64,000 nt of DNA from assembly GCA_024233395.1 (NCBI GenBank), contig JACKPR010000003.1, positions 62,001-126,000 of the forward strand, read 5' to 3'. Positions 1 through 8,342 of the stretch are shown here, one piece after another; position 1 is the first letter of the stretch; the number at the start of each line of letters is the position of its first letter. A program made the position numbers and the translations under genes. Below the pieces are notes generated by a model, which saw nothing but the letters and a program-made list of their open reading frames with translations, ran no database searches and was not told the DNA's origin. The stretch comes from Chlamydiales bacterium. Lineage in GTDB: Bacteria; Chlamydiota; Chlamydiia; Chlamydiales; Simkaniaceae.

Positions 1-224
1 TTTTCATCACAGATCATGAAGCGATGGTGCGGCTATTTCAAGAGAGGTTAGAAAGAACTAAAAATACTTATGAAGAATACAAGGAAATCGAAAAAAGGCT
101 AGAGGGTTTAATCGATTCTCCTCGAAAAGAAATGCGTCTTAAGGCGCTGAGATATGGGATTGCTCAGCTTACAATAGAAATTCAATGGTTAAACGAGGAA
201 GTTTTGGAATATGCTCATTATTAA
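1..224 (+). CDS. PadR-family transcriptional regulator, C-terminal part (5' truncated by window)
   Basis: The frame is open to the first base of the window (codons from position 3), so the ATG at 24 is probably internal. The visible 70-odd residues form an acidic/basic helical region ending in a leucine/tryptophan-rich helix (IAQLTIEIQWLNEE). This resembles the C-terminal dimerisation (Vir_C) helices of PadR repressors, with the RLERTKNTYEEYKE coiled segment and the late W-L-N-E-E motif. The DNA-binding winged helix would lie upstream. The stop overlaps the start of the SRPBCC gene by 14 nt, a layout often seen where PadR or ArsR regulators are coupled to START-like proteins. Family assignment is by pattern only. 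Confidence 0.6.
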   Translation, partial: FITDHEAMVRLFQERLERTKNTYEEYKEIEKRLEGLIDSPRKEMRLKALRYGIAQLTIEIQWLNEEVLEYAHY

Positions 225-633
225 ACATACGATAGAAACAAAAGCAACTCCCACTCAAATCTGGGAGGTTTGGAAAGATGTTGAAAACTGGAAACATTGG
301 GATCAGGAAATAGAGTTGAGTCGAATCGATGGTCCTTTTGAAGCTGGTACGACAGGTTATACTAAATTTATAGGGACCCCACTGATCAAAACTCTGTTAA
401 TAAATGTGGAACCCTTGAAACGAGTGGTTCAAGAAGCCTATCTTTTTCTTGCCAAAGTTGTCAGTTACCAATCCATGAGACAAATTTCTGGTAATACGCA
501 TGTGACTTTTCAAGTAGAGATTCGTGGACCTTTATCCTTTTTCTTTGCTAGGAAGCTACGCGGTTTTATTAAAAAGAAAATCCCCATGGAGATGGAGGTA
601 ATGCTTAAGAGGGCTTTGGCTCTAGGGGAGTAG
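211..633 (+). CDS. SRPBCC / START-like ligand-binding protein (polyketide cyclase-like)
   Basis: This 140-residue protein opens with the usual SRPBCC pattern: a first beta strand, then TPTQIWEVWKDVENWKHWDQEI, where the helix and the tryptophan-rich turn after it are characteristic. Beta strands follow, and a C-terminal amphipathic helix closes the hydrophobic cavity. Such proteins bind or act on small hydrophobic ligands, and the ligand here is unknown. The gene overlaps the upstream PadR-like frame by 14 nt, which implies translational coupling and a shared ligand-sensing role (inference). There is no signal peptide, so it is probably cytoplasmic. Confidence 0.7.
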   Translation: MLIIKHTIETKATPTQIWEVWKDVENWKHWDQEIELSRIDGPFEAGTTGYTKFIGTPLIKTLLINVEPLKRVVQEAYLFLAKVVSYQSMRQISGNTHVTFQVEIRGPLSFFFARKLRGFIKKKIPMEMEVMLKRALALGE

Positions 634-810
634 TTTGCTAAACAGTTTTATATTGATGGAGGCGTCAGAGACGAATTCAGAACTTTTGATTGGAGTAAGA
701 TGAAGTTCGCTGCCAAGACGCATTTTAATCTCTATCTGTTTTTTCACAAAAAAACCCAGCTTTTGTTAAATTGTACTAGCGAGGAAAGAGAATATGAAAT
801 TAAGTAAAAA

Positions 811-1173
811 ATGGATGAAATCATGGAAAAATTACCAAACTGTGAAAAATGTGGCAGTGAACTTACATACGAAAGCGGGACTCTCTATATTTGTCCAGAG
901 TGTGGTTATGAGTGGGTAAAGGATTCGGAGTCCCAAGAGAGAAAACAAGAACAAATTGTAAGAGATGCTCATGGTAATGTTCTCAAAGATGGTGATAGTG
1001 TGGTAATCATCAAAGATCTTAAAATCAAAGGGGCATCTTCAGCCCTCAAGGTTGGAGTGAAAATTAAGAATATTCGTTTAGTCGAAGAAGTAGATGGCCA
1101 TAATATTGAAGCTAAAATTAAAGGTTTTGGATCGTTGATGTTAAAGTCAGAATTCATAAAAAAGTGCAATTAA
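811..1173 (+). CDS. yjdM: YjdM/PhnA-like zinc-ribbon protein
   Basis: The 120-residue protein carries an N-terminal zinc ribbon with two CxxC pairs (CEKCGS and CPECGYEW). The PhnA/YjdM core follows, with DGDSVVIIKDLKIKGASS, LKVGVKIKNIRLVE and a final KSEFIKK. This is nearly collinear with E. coli YjdM (about 111 residues). Despite the old name PhnA it is not a phosphonate hydrolase, and its function is unclear. The start is uncertain: ATG 811 and ATG 823 are both in frame and neither has a good ribosome binding site. The AGGAAAGAG at 782-790 is instead well placed for an out-of-frame ATG at 794. Confidence 0.85.
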   Translation: MDEIMEKLPNCEKCGSELTYESGTLYICPECGYEWVKDSESQERKQEQIVRDAHGNVLKDGDSVVIIKDLKIKGASSALKVGVKIKNIRLVEEVDGHNIEAKIKGFGSLMLKSEFIKKCN

Positions 1174-1244
1174 AAATTCGGTAGGCGTTATGGATAAGTC
1201 GGAAAGGTAGGCGAGCTTTTCTATCTTCCTATTCTTATCGAATG

Positions 1245-1270
1245 GGAGGTTACTACCTCCGCACCATTTT
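1245..1270 (+). terminator. possible intrinsic terminator after yjdM
   Basis: A 6-bp GC-rich stem (GGAGGT 1245-1250, ACCTCC 1255-1260) with a TACT loop is followed within a few bases by a T-rich run. The 6-base gap before the T run weakens the call. Confidence 0.3.
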
Positions 1271-1391
1271 TATTCACAAAAAAGGCACTTCATTGCTCTT
1301 TATCTTTTCGTTATCGCTATAGGGGTTGTCTCATCACGAATAACAAAAATCTAAAGCACACTGAAGCACCTTTTTTGCAAAACAAATGATT

Positions 1392-1808
1392 TGGAGGTGG
1401 AGAGAATCGAACTCTCGTCCTTAGCAAACTCCATAACAATGCCTACATGCTTAGTTCCTTATTTATAGTGTCAGTCTTGCTGTAAGGAACGTCACTTAGG
1501 ACTGACACACTTCCTTTAATCTCGAAAAAGTGCCGCTGGAAGTCAAGCGACTCTTTTTCATACCAAGATCTCTGACGACCTTTCTAAGATCCCTGGTCCA
1601 ATCTCAGAGGGTCGGCTACCAATAGACGGGTTAGGTCTTAAGCAGCGGCTGCAGCAACTTCAGATCCAACAACTGCGTGAGCAGGGAATTCAAAGCGCTG
1701 TGCTTTTTTTGTTTTGACAGTTATGTCGTTTCGGCTTTTTAAAGAGGCCAACCGAATCCTCTGCATGCCATCGGTACTTTGTTTCCAAGTCGAAACCGGT
1801 GCACCCCC
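1392..1808 (-). ncRNA. ssrA: tmRNA (ssrA)
   Basis: On the minus strand the 5' end GGGGGTGCACCGGTTTCGAC and the 3' end with GTTCGATTCTC (T arm) and CACCTCC form the seven-pair acceptor stem of the tRNA-like domain. Discriminator A is at 1392, and CCA is not encoded. tmRNA with SmpB rescues stalled ribosomes and tags nascent chains for proteolysis. Reading from GTC at 1716-1718 (aligned with the GCC resume position of chlamydial tmRNA after AUAAC-like bases), the tag has 26 residues. It begins VKTKKAQR, ends SEVAAAAA, and stops at TAA 1638-1640. The boundaries rest on the acceptor stem. Confidence 0.93.
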
Positions 1809-2069
1809 AACTATGATTATATCACATTTGAGAATTGTACACAAAACATTGATAACCAGGTGTTTGTGTATTAACATATTCTATGTTAACAGGTTAGGGG
1901 AAATAGAGCAAGTATTTTGGCGAATGCATATTTTAAAAATATTTTTTTTGTTTTAGAGGGTAATAAAACGTTTATTAAATAAATTAAAGTTGTTATTTTT
2001 AATATAATTACATAATATTATTACATTATTTTTTATGATTAAAAAACTTTTTTTAGGAGGGTAAAAATT

Positions 2070-2321
2070 ATGGCAGAATTTGTACAACAAACCGCTGCTC
2101 GGATGACACCAGAGGTTCAAAAATTTATGTTTGAAGGGCTTCAAGGAATGAGACCTAAACCGGTCCAACAAGGTTGGGTATCATGGGCTGTATCCAACGT
2201 TAAAAATTGTTCTCCAGCGACTTGGGTTTGTCTTGCTGGAGCTTTTTCTTTAGGAGTTCTATCCTGTTTACTTGTATCATCTATCCTTAGTAGGATGAAA
2301 AATGAGGACAAAAAAGAGTAA
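2070..2321 (+). CDS. small single-pass membrane protein, unknown
   Basis: This 83-residue protein has a strong ribosome binding site (AGGAGGG just upstream of ATG 2070). It has a polar N-terminal half (MAEFVQQTAARMTPEVQKFM) and one hydrophobic segment at about residues 50-71 (TWVCLAGAFSLGVLSCLLVSS), followed by a charged tail (RMKNEDKKE). No family is recognised. It stands alone between the divergent tmRNA gene and ileS. The preceding 140 bases are extremely AT-rich and probably hold its promoter. Confidence 0.65.
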   Translation: MAEFVQQTAARMTPEVQKFMFEGLQGMRPKPVQQGWVSWAVSNVKNCSPATWVCLAGAFSLGVLSCLLVSSILSRMKNEDKKE

Positions 2322-2431
2322 ACAGGCTCTCAGAGACTTTGGGTTTGGAATGATTCATTCGCGTTGATTATTAAAGAAGGGGAGCGTAAACTTTTGAGTT
2401 TTATAGATACAACCTTATTTAAGTTTTACAC

Positions 2432-5400
2432 ATGTTTGAAAATCGAAAAGAAAGCTTTCCTGAAAGAGAAGAACGGATCCAAAAGTTATGGGAGAAGGAA
2501 AAAGTCTTTCAAAAATCTCTTGAGAATAGAAAAAAAGGCCCCCAATTTACGCAATATGATGGTCCTCCCTTTGCGACGGGTCTTCCTCATTATGGCCACC
2601 TTTTAGCCGGGACGATTAAAGATGTGATTCCTCGTTATAAGACGATGAAAGGGTATCATGTGCCCCGACGCTTTGGGTGGGATACGCATGGCCTTCCCGT
2701 TGAGATGGAGATCGAAAAGGCTTTAGAGCTTTCGGGTGCTGCAGAAATCGAACAGTTTGGGATTGCAAAATTTAATGAAGAATGTCGCAGCATTGTGATG
2801 CGTTACTCAGAAGAGTGGAAAGCTACGGTTAATCGGATGGGACGTTGGGTCGATTTTGACCAAACCTATATGACGATGAATCCCACTTTTATGGAAACCG
2901 TATGGTGGATCTTTGGTGAGCTATGGAAAAAGGGGCTTGTGTATGAAGGGTACAAAGTGATGCCCTTTTCGGCTCAATTGGGAACCCCTCTTTCAAATTT
3001 CGAAGCGAATCTCAATTATCAAGAAGTCGATGACCCGTCGATTACCATTCAGTTTCCTTTAGTTGAAGAGCCTGATGTTTCTCTTCTTGTTTGGACAACA
3101 ACTCCTTGGACTCTTCCTTCGAATCTAGCGGTGATGATTGGAGAGAAACTCGACTACGTTAAGGTGAAGAGGGATGGAAAGTTTTATATTATTGGTAAAG
3201 CCCGAGCAGAAACCTATTTCAAAGAAGATTTTGAGATTGTTGATACCTTTAAGGGAAAAAAGCTTCTTGGTAAACGGTATCAACCGATGTTTGATTACTT
3301 TATCAATGAGGCGAGTCCGAATAGTTTTACAGTGATTGCTGAGGAATCTGTTGGAGAAGAAGAGGGAACGGGGATTGTTCATTCGGCTCCAGCTTTTGGT
3401 GAGGTTGACTTCTTTGCTTGTAAAAATGCGGGGATTGAATTGGTCTGTCCTGTGGATCAGAATGGAAGATTTACAGGAGAAATTCCCGATTTAGAAGGAA
3501 AGTATGTGAAGGATGCCGATAAAGAGCTGATCAAACGGATCAAAGAAATGGGACGGATGTTTCACCAAGGAACGATTCGTCACAGATATCCCTTTTGCTG
3601 GCGTTCAGACACTCCACTCATTTACAAAGCAGTGAGCACTTGGTTTGTTGCTGTTGAAAAGATTAAAGATCAAATTGTCGCCAATAATGAACACATCCAT
3701 TGGGTTCCTGGCCACTTAAAACATGGCCGTTTCGGAAAATGGCTAGAAAATGCTCGAGATTGGGCGATTAGTCGTAATCGCTATTGGGGAACTCCGATTC
3801 CGATCTGGCGTAGTAATGATGGAGAGATGATCGTCATTAGTAGTGTGGAAGAGCTTGAAAAACGAACCGGGAAAAAAGTCAAAGATCTTCACCGTCACCA
3901 TATCGATACCTTGACCTTTGAAGAAAATGGAAAGGTTTATACTCGAGTGAAAGAGGTTTTTGATTGCTGGTTTGAATCAGGATCGATGCCTTATGCACAA
4001 AATCATTACCCTTTTGAAAATGAAAAAGAGACCATGGAAGCCTTTCCTGCAGATTTTATTGCAGAAGGACTCGATCAAACCCGTGCATGGTTCTATACCT
4101 TGAATATTTTATCAACGGCTCTTTTCAATAAGCCTGCTTTTAAAAATGTGATTGTGAACGGAATTATCTTAGCAGAAGATGGAACTAAAATGTCGAAACG
4201 GCTGAAGAACTATCCTGAGCCTGAGATTGTTATGAACAAATATGGGGCCGATAGCATTCGTCTTTATCTCCTCCATAGTCCTGTTGTTCAAGCCGATGAT
4301 CTTCGTTTTTGCGAACGAGGTGTTGAACTTGTTCTCAGACAGTTTTTGATTCCCCTTTGGAACTCCTATGTGTTCTTAGCGACTTATGCAAATATTTACA
4401 AATGGAAACCTAGTAGATCGAAACCAAAAGCTGATATCGACCGGTGGATTCTTTCTCTTCTTCAAAAACTTATCACCGATGTGGAAGAGGGGATGGATAA
4501 ATATGTTTTGAGTCAAGCTGTTGAACCTTTTGTGACATTCATCGATCAGTTGACGAACTGGTATATTAGAAGAAACCGGAGTCGTTTTTGGGCCGATGAA
4601 GAAACCGAAGATCGTCATCAAGCCTTTCAAACACTTTATACGGTTCTTCATGAGCTGACAAAGATCGCAGCTCCTTTTGTTCCTTTTATTAGTGAAGCGA
4701 TTTACCAAGATTTAAAAGGAAAAGGGGATCCTTTATCTGTCCACCTTTGTGATTATCCTCAAGTAGATGGAACGCTTCGAGATGAAAGACTTGAACAAGA
4801 GATGGCATCGGTTCAAACCGCTGTTAGCATGGGGCATGCTCTTCGTAAAGAACATAAACTGAAAGTGCGACAACCCCTTCCGAAAGCTCATTTGATTTCT
4901 TCAGATCCCGATGTCATTAAACTTTTAAAAGCTCAAGAGCACCTGATCTTGGATGAGTTGAATGTAAAAGCGATCGAATACCATAGCGATGAAAAGGGAT
5001 TTGTTGATGTCTCGGTCAAACCTAACTTTAAAACCCTTGGCCGTCGAGCAGGTCCTTTGATGAAAAAGGTTCAAGCGGCTATCTTGTCTCTTCCTAGTGA
5101 TGCTTTAAAGAGTGGATCTTATGACCTTCAAATCGATGGAGAAAGTTTCCCGATTACAGCTGAAGATGTTCTCATCGATCGCACTGTTAAAGAGGGAACG
5201 ATTGCTGCTACAGAAGGGGCGATTACGATTGCTCTGGATACCACCCTTGATGAGTCTCTTAAACTTGAGGGATTGGCGCGAGAAATCGTGAATAAAGTGA
5301 ACACTCAAAGACGCAATCAAGGCTTTGAAGTCACAGATAGGATTAAGATGGTTATCGATTCAACCCCATATGTGCACGAGTGTTTTGACAAACATGGGGA

Positions 5401-5509
5401 ATACATCAAAGGAGAAGTTCTTGCAACAGAGGTTAAGTTTGAAGAAACTGAAGGTGAGCAGTGGGATTTAAATGGGGAATCTGCTGTTATCTTTTTACAA
5501 AAACGGTAA
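2432..5509 (+). CDS. ileS: isoleucyl-tRNA synthetase
   Basis: This class I synthetase charges tRNA-Ile in the cytoplasm. The 1025-residue protein shows the HIGH-type motif as PHYGH (residues 52-56, inside PPFATGLPHYGHLLAG) and the KMSKR signature at about 586-590. The CP1 editing domain has WTTTPWTLPSN, and the anticodon-binding region has WYIRRNRSRFW. Its length and the lack of a C-terminal zinc-finger Cys set match the eukaryal-type IleRS of Chlamydiales. The start at 2432 gives the expected MFENRKESFPEREERIQKLW opening. The LD-carboxypeptidase gene begins five bases after its stop. Confidence 0.98.
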   Translation: MFENRKESFPEREERIQKLWEKEKVFQKSLENRKKGPQFTQYDGPPFATGLPHYGHLLAGTIKDVIPRYKTMKGYHVPRRFGWDTHGLPVEMEIEKALELSGAAEIEQFGIAKFNEECRSIVMRYSEEWKATVNRMGRWVDFDQTYMTMNPTFMETVWWIFGELWKKGLVYEGYKVMPFSAQLGTPLSNFEANLNYQEVDDPSITIQFPLVEEPDVSLLVWTTTPWTLPSNLAVMIGEKLDYVKVKRDGKFYIIGKARAETYFKEDFEIVDTFKGKKLLGKRYQPMFDYFINEASPNSFTVIAEESVGEEEGTGIVHSAPAFGEVDFFACKNAGIELVCPVDQNGRFTGEIPDLEGKYVKDADKELIKRIKEMGRMFHQGTIRHRYPFCWRSDTPLIYKAVSTWFVAVEKIKDQIVANNEHIHWVPGHLKHGRFGKWLENARDWAISRNRYWGTPIPIWRSNDGEMIVISSVEELEKRTGKKVKDLHRHHIDTLTFEENGKVYTRVKEVFDCWFESGSMPYAQNHYPFENEKETMEAFPADFIAEGLDQTRAWFYTLNILSTALFNKPAFKNVIVNGIILAEDGTKMSKRLKNYPEPEIVMNKYGADSIRLYLLHSPVVQADDLRFCERGVELVLRQFLIPLWNSYVFLATYANIYKWKPSRSKPKADIDRWILSLLQKLITDVEEGMDKYVLSQAVEPFVTFIDQLTNWYIRRNRSRFWADEETEDRHQAFQTLYTVLHELTKIAAPFVPFISEAIYQDLKGKGDPLSVHLCDYPQVDGTLRDERLEQEMASVQTAVSMGHALRKEHKLKVRQPLPKAHLISSDPDVIKLLKAQEHLILDELNVKAIEYHSDEKGFVDVSVKPNFKTLGRRAGPLMKKVQAAILSLPSDALKSGSYDLQIDGESFPITAEDVLIDRTVKEGTIAATEGAITIALDTTLDESLKLEGLAREIVNKVNTQRRNQGFEVTDRIKMVIDSTPYVHECFDKHGEYIKGEVLATEVKFEETEGEQWDLNGESAVIFLQKR

Positions 5510-5514
5510 TCGCT

Positions 5515-6432
5515 ATGCAACCAGAAGCACTACAAGTCGGAGATACGATTGCTCTCGTTGCTCCTGCCTATTGGAGTGATCGCATTGAAGAGACAAAGGA
5601 CTTCTTAATCCAAAGAGGCTTCCGAGTCCGGTTGGCCCCAAACCTCAATCTTCGTCATGGAAAGTTTGCTGGAAATGATGAAGAGCGGGCGCAAGCATTT
5701 ATGGAGATGTGGAAAGATCCAGAAGTGAAAGCCCTCTGGTGTGTAAGAGGGGGATATGGCTCTGGGAGAATTCTAGATAAACTTGATTACGACTATATCA
5801 AAGCCCATCCCAAAATTTTGATTGGAATGAGTGATATTACAGCCCTTCACATTGCCTTGGGGCAAAAAAGTGATCTGACAACTTTTTTAGGGCCGGTTGC
5901 TCACTGGACATATGACCCTGAAAAATACTTACAAGAGACCGAACAAGGTGTTTGGGATCAAATATTATCTGAAGGAAAAGTCGGCACTTATCATAACCCT
6001 ATCAACTGCACAACTCTTGCTAATGGTATAGGTGAGGGATGTTTAGTTGGGGGAAATTTAGCTTTAATTGTTGCTCATATTGGAACTCCCTATCAGCTTG
6101 AAACAAAGGGAAAAATTTTGATTTTAGAAGATGTCAGTGAGTATCCTTTTCGGGTAGATCGGATGTTAAACCAACTGAAGCAAGCGGGGATGTTAAAAGA
6201 TCTTCAAGGATTGATTTTAGCATCATGGGATGAATGTCTTCCCGATAATGATCTCGAATTTAGTATTGAAGAAGTTTTGCATCATTATTTTTGTGATGCT
6301 CCCTACCCAGTCATTCTTGGATTTCCTTCAGGGCATATCAAAGCTCAGGTAACACTTCCCTTAAACTGCCCCTATCGACTAGATGCCAATCGCCAAGAGG
6401 TCACTCTCTTAAAGCGAGGGGTAATTCATTAA
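5515..6432 (+). CDS. ldcA: LD-carboxypeptidase (peptidase family S66, LdcA-like)
   Basis: It cleaves the L,D-peptide bond of murein tetrapeptides in cytoplasmic wall recycling. The 305-residue protein has the S66 landmarks: VRGGYGSGRILDKLDY, the nucleophile Ser in IGMSDITALH, the catalytic Glu in LEDVSEYPFRVDRML, and the His in FPSGHIKAQVTLPL. ATG 5515 was chosen because it follows the ileS stop directly and begins the conserved LQVGDTIALVAPA strand. A longer frame from 5461 would run through ileS. A recycling enzyme fits the residual peptidoglycan metabolism of environmental chlamydiae (inference). Confidence 0.9.
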   Translation: MQPEALQVGDTIALVAPAYWSDRIEETKDFLIQRGFRVRLAPNLNLRHGKFAGNDEERAQAFMEMWKDPEVKALWCVRGGYGSGRILDKLDYDYIKAHPKILIGMSDITALHIALGQKSDLTTFLGPVAHWTYDPEKYLQETEQGVWDQILSEGKVGTYHNPINCTTLANGIGEGCLVGGNLALIVAHIGTPYQLETKGKILILEDVSEYPFRVDRMLNQLKQAGMLKDLQGLILASWDECLPDNDLEFSIEEVLHHYFCDAPYPVILGFPSGHIKAQVTLPLNCPYRLDANRQEVTLLKRGVIH

Positions 6433-6584
6433 TTTAACCACCTGCGAAAATGAGTATATATCCTTCTAATTTTCAGGGGTTTAGTTCTCGATGGGGCCGT
6501 CTGCGGATAATATTTATACCCTTGAAAAATACTTTTTCATTGTGTTAGTCTTTCTGCCGATTTCAAGGTAAATGGAAAAAATAT

Positions 6585-8126
6585 ATGACAACAGAGGTTT
6601 CCTCTTATGGTGGTGACTCTTCATTTTCTGTTATAGAAGAAGATACAATAGAAAATCTTAAAGCTCTTTCATGCTTAGATGGGAAACAAGCGGGTTGGAT
6701 TCGAGCAGATCTTACATTAGGTACGCCCTGGCGTATCACTCAAGCAGTTTTTTCTATTTTAACGTGGATATCCAAGAATGTTGATAAGGACACTGGTTTG
6801 TCACTCAAAAAGGCCCTTTTTAGAATCGATTTAGAACAGTCTCGGCACGCATTGCAGCAGATTCAGCCTCAACTGGGAAATAACTTAATTTATCGAAGAG
6901 CTGTTGAAAATTTTAACCTTATTGCAAGCGCTCATCAAGTTGAAATAGACCCAGTAGAAATCTCTGCTAAAAACCTTATTAGTAGTTATAGAGTTCTTTG
7001 GAATCCCAAGAAAAAAAGTTACGAGATGAATGGAGTCAATGAACGTCAATTCAGAGAGCGTTTAGAGGCTTATCATAAACAATTCCCTGTGGAAACTGAT
7101 TTTACTACTTATTCTGGATTTATCGAGAAAAAAGAGACCCTGCCTGATAGCAATGTGTTTGTGCGTGCCGATCTTCATGGTGATCTTAGAAGTCTTCTAG
7201 AGAATCTGAACACTTTAAAAGAAAAGGGGGTTTTAGATGAAAATTTTAAATGTAGAGAAAATAGCTATCTTGTTTTCTTAGGAGATTATGGCGATCGTGG
7301 TCCACACAGTTGCCAAGTCATTGAGATTTTGGCTGCATTAAAAATGGAAAATCCAAATCAGGTCTTTCTTTTGCGTGGTAATCATGAGTATTTAAACGTC
7401 AATTCGATGTATAGCGAATCTTCTTTTAGTGCATTTCTTCGATCTCCACATAATGCTAAGGCATTGGAAAAGTTTTATCAAAGTCTTCCTCTTTCTGTTT
7501 ATATGACTGAAGAAGGGAAAGAAAAGAAAGAATATGTGCATTTCACTCATGCTATGTTTGATCTATTTGTTGATCCATCTCCACTTTTAGATACAGATCG
7601 AAAAAAAATGGATGTTCCTAAGTGGAAAGAAGAAAATTCGCTTTCTTCTCGTATCCAAGAGCTTGTTGATCTCAATGATGGTTCATCACTCTGTCAGGCA
7701 GCAAAGCGTATTCAAACTTTAGTGAGTTTAGATAGAAGAAATAATGTATTTGATAGAGAGCTCACTGCCTATAACTGGGGAGATGTAACCCGAGAAGCTT
7801 CAGATATAAAGAGTTTAGGGAAGAGGAAATGGAAGCTCTCTCCAGAAGATATTAGAAGCTACATGCTCATTTGTAGCGATCAGCATTCTGTGCAATTCAT
7901 GTTCCGCGGGCATCAACATAAAAAAGAGCAATACTCAGGTGTGACGACTCTTCCTATTGGAATGGATGGTCATCCTGTCTATAATCAGGTTTTTCCTAAT
8001 CAATCAGATGAAACCTACTTATTAAAAACGGCACCAAAAGTGACAGAATGGCAAAAGGCTGTGTTACTGCGCAATCCGGGAGAAGAATTAACGGAGATAA
8101 CTCGTTCCGAGACTCTCTGTCAATAA
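6585..8126 (+). CDS. PPP-type serine/threonine phosphatase domain protein (calcineurin-like)
   Basis: The 513-residue protein has about 190 residues of unrecognised N-terminal sequence. The PPP signature series follows: RADLHGDL (about 194, for GDxHG), GDYGDRG (about 232, for GDxxDRG), LLRGNHE (about 263) and a distal FRGHQH (about 440). These supply the bimetal ligands of protein phosphatases. The first glycine of GDxHG is Ala here. The acidic insert and the long N-terminus suggest a role beyond housekeeping, and a secreted effector acting on host phosphoproteins is conceivable but unproven. No signal peptide is seen. Its 3' end is followed by a truncated palindromic repeat. Confidence 0.75.
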   Translation: MTTEVSSYGGDSSFSVIEEDTIENLKALSCLDGKQAGWIRADLTLGTPWRITQAVFSILTWISKNVDKDTGLSLKKALFRIDLEQSRHALQQIQPQLGNNLIYRRAVENFNLIASAHQVEIDPVEISAKNLISSYRVLWNPKKKSYEMNGVNERQFRERLEAYHKQFPVETDFTTYSGFIEKKETLPDSNVFVRADLHGDLRSLLENLNTLKEKGVLDENFKCRENSYLVFLGDYGDRGPHSCQVIEILAALKMENPNQVFLLRGNHEYLNVNSMYSESSFSAFLRSPHNAKALEKFYQSLPLSVYMTEEGKEKKEYVHFTHAMFDLFVDPSPLLDTDRKKMDVPKWKEENSLSSRIQELVDLNDGSSLCQAAKRIQTLVSLDRRNNVFDRELTAYNWGDVTREASDIKSLGKRKWKLSPEDIRSYMLICSDQHSVQFMFRGHQHKKEQYSGVTTLPIGMDGHPVYNQVFPNQSDETYLLKTAPKVTEWQKAVLLRNPGEELTEITRSETLCQ

Positions 8127-8130
8127 GATA

Positions 8131-8182
8131 CCATCAAAAATCTCTAGTCAAAATCACCCATTTTTAAAGTGTTTTAGCTATA
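8131..8182. repeat. truncated copy (A) of the 168-bp palindromic element
   Basis: Only the right half-end is present: CCATCAAAAATCTCTAGTC, a degenerate ATCACCCATTTTTAAAG, then GTGTTTTAGCTATA. It matches the right ends of the copies at 20572, 43956 and 47327. The left arm is missing. It runs directly into the lepB-derived fragment that follows. Confidence 0.85.
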
Positions 8183-8317
8183 GTTGTCTCCAAGTTCCCT
8201 ATATTTCTGAGCAGGAATAGGAATTCCATATTCTTGAATAAAAGTCTTATCGATTTTCCCATTTTTTAGAAGGAGAGGCCCAGGATCATCAAAAGGGATA
8301 TGGGGACGATATGAAGG
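8180..8317 (-). pseudogene. duplicated internal fragment of lepB
   Basis: These 138 bases repeat 9869-10006 inside lepB with only a handful of substitutions and no net length change. The block encodes, on the minus strand, the stretch of signal peptidase I from PHIPFDDPGPP to about MALGDN. It has no start and no partner domains here, so it is a non-functional remnant, about 1.5 kb from its source. Its upstream border coincides with the end of repeat copy A. Confidence 0.9.
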
Positions 8318-8342
8318 GGAATAAGGGAAGGCATGTTATCTG

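Noticed and set aside
637..656. CTAAACAGTTTTAT resembling an end of the palindromic element
   Set aside because: Only a short partial match, with no TGATTTA block or second arm nearby. Probably chance.
1277..1377. Imperfect 15-base inverted repeat (CAAAAAAGGCACTTC / GAAGCACCTTTTTTG) downstream of ssrA
   Set aside because: Two mismatches and a loop of about 70 bases make it a poor terminator. Kept only as a note.
1638..1877. Minus-strand frame of 79 codons
   Set aside because: It is the internal sequence and tag frame of the tmRNA, extended by chance upstream of the RNA.
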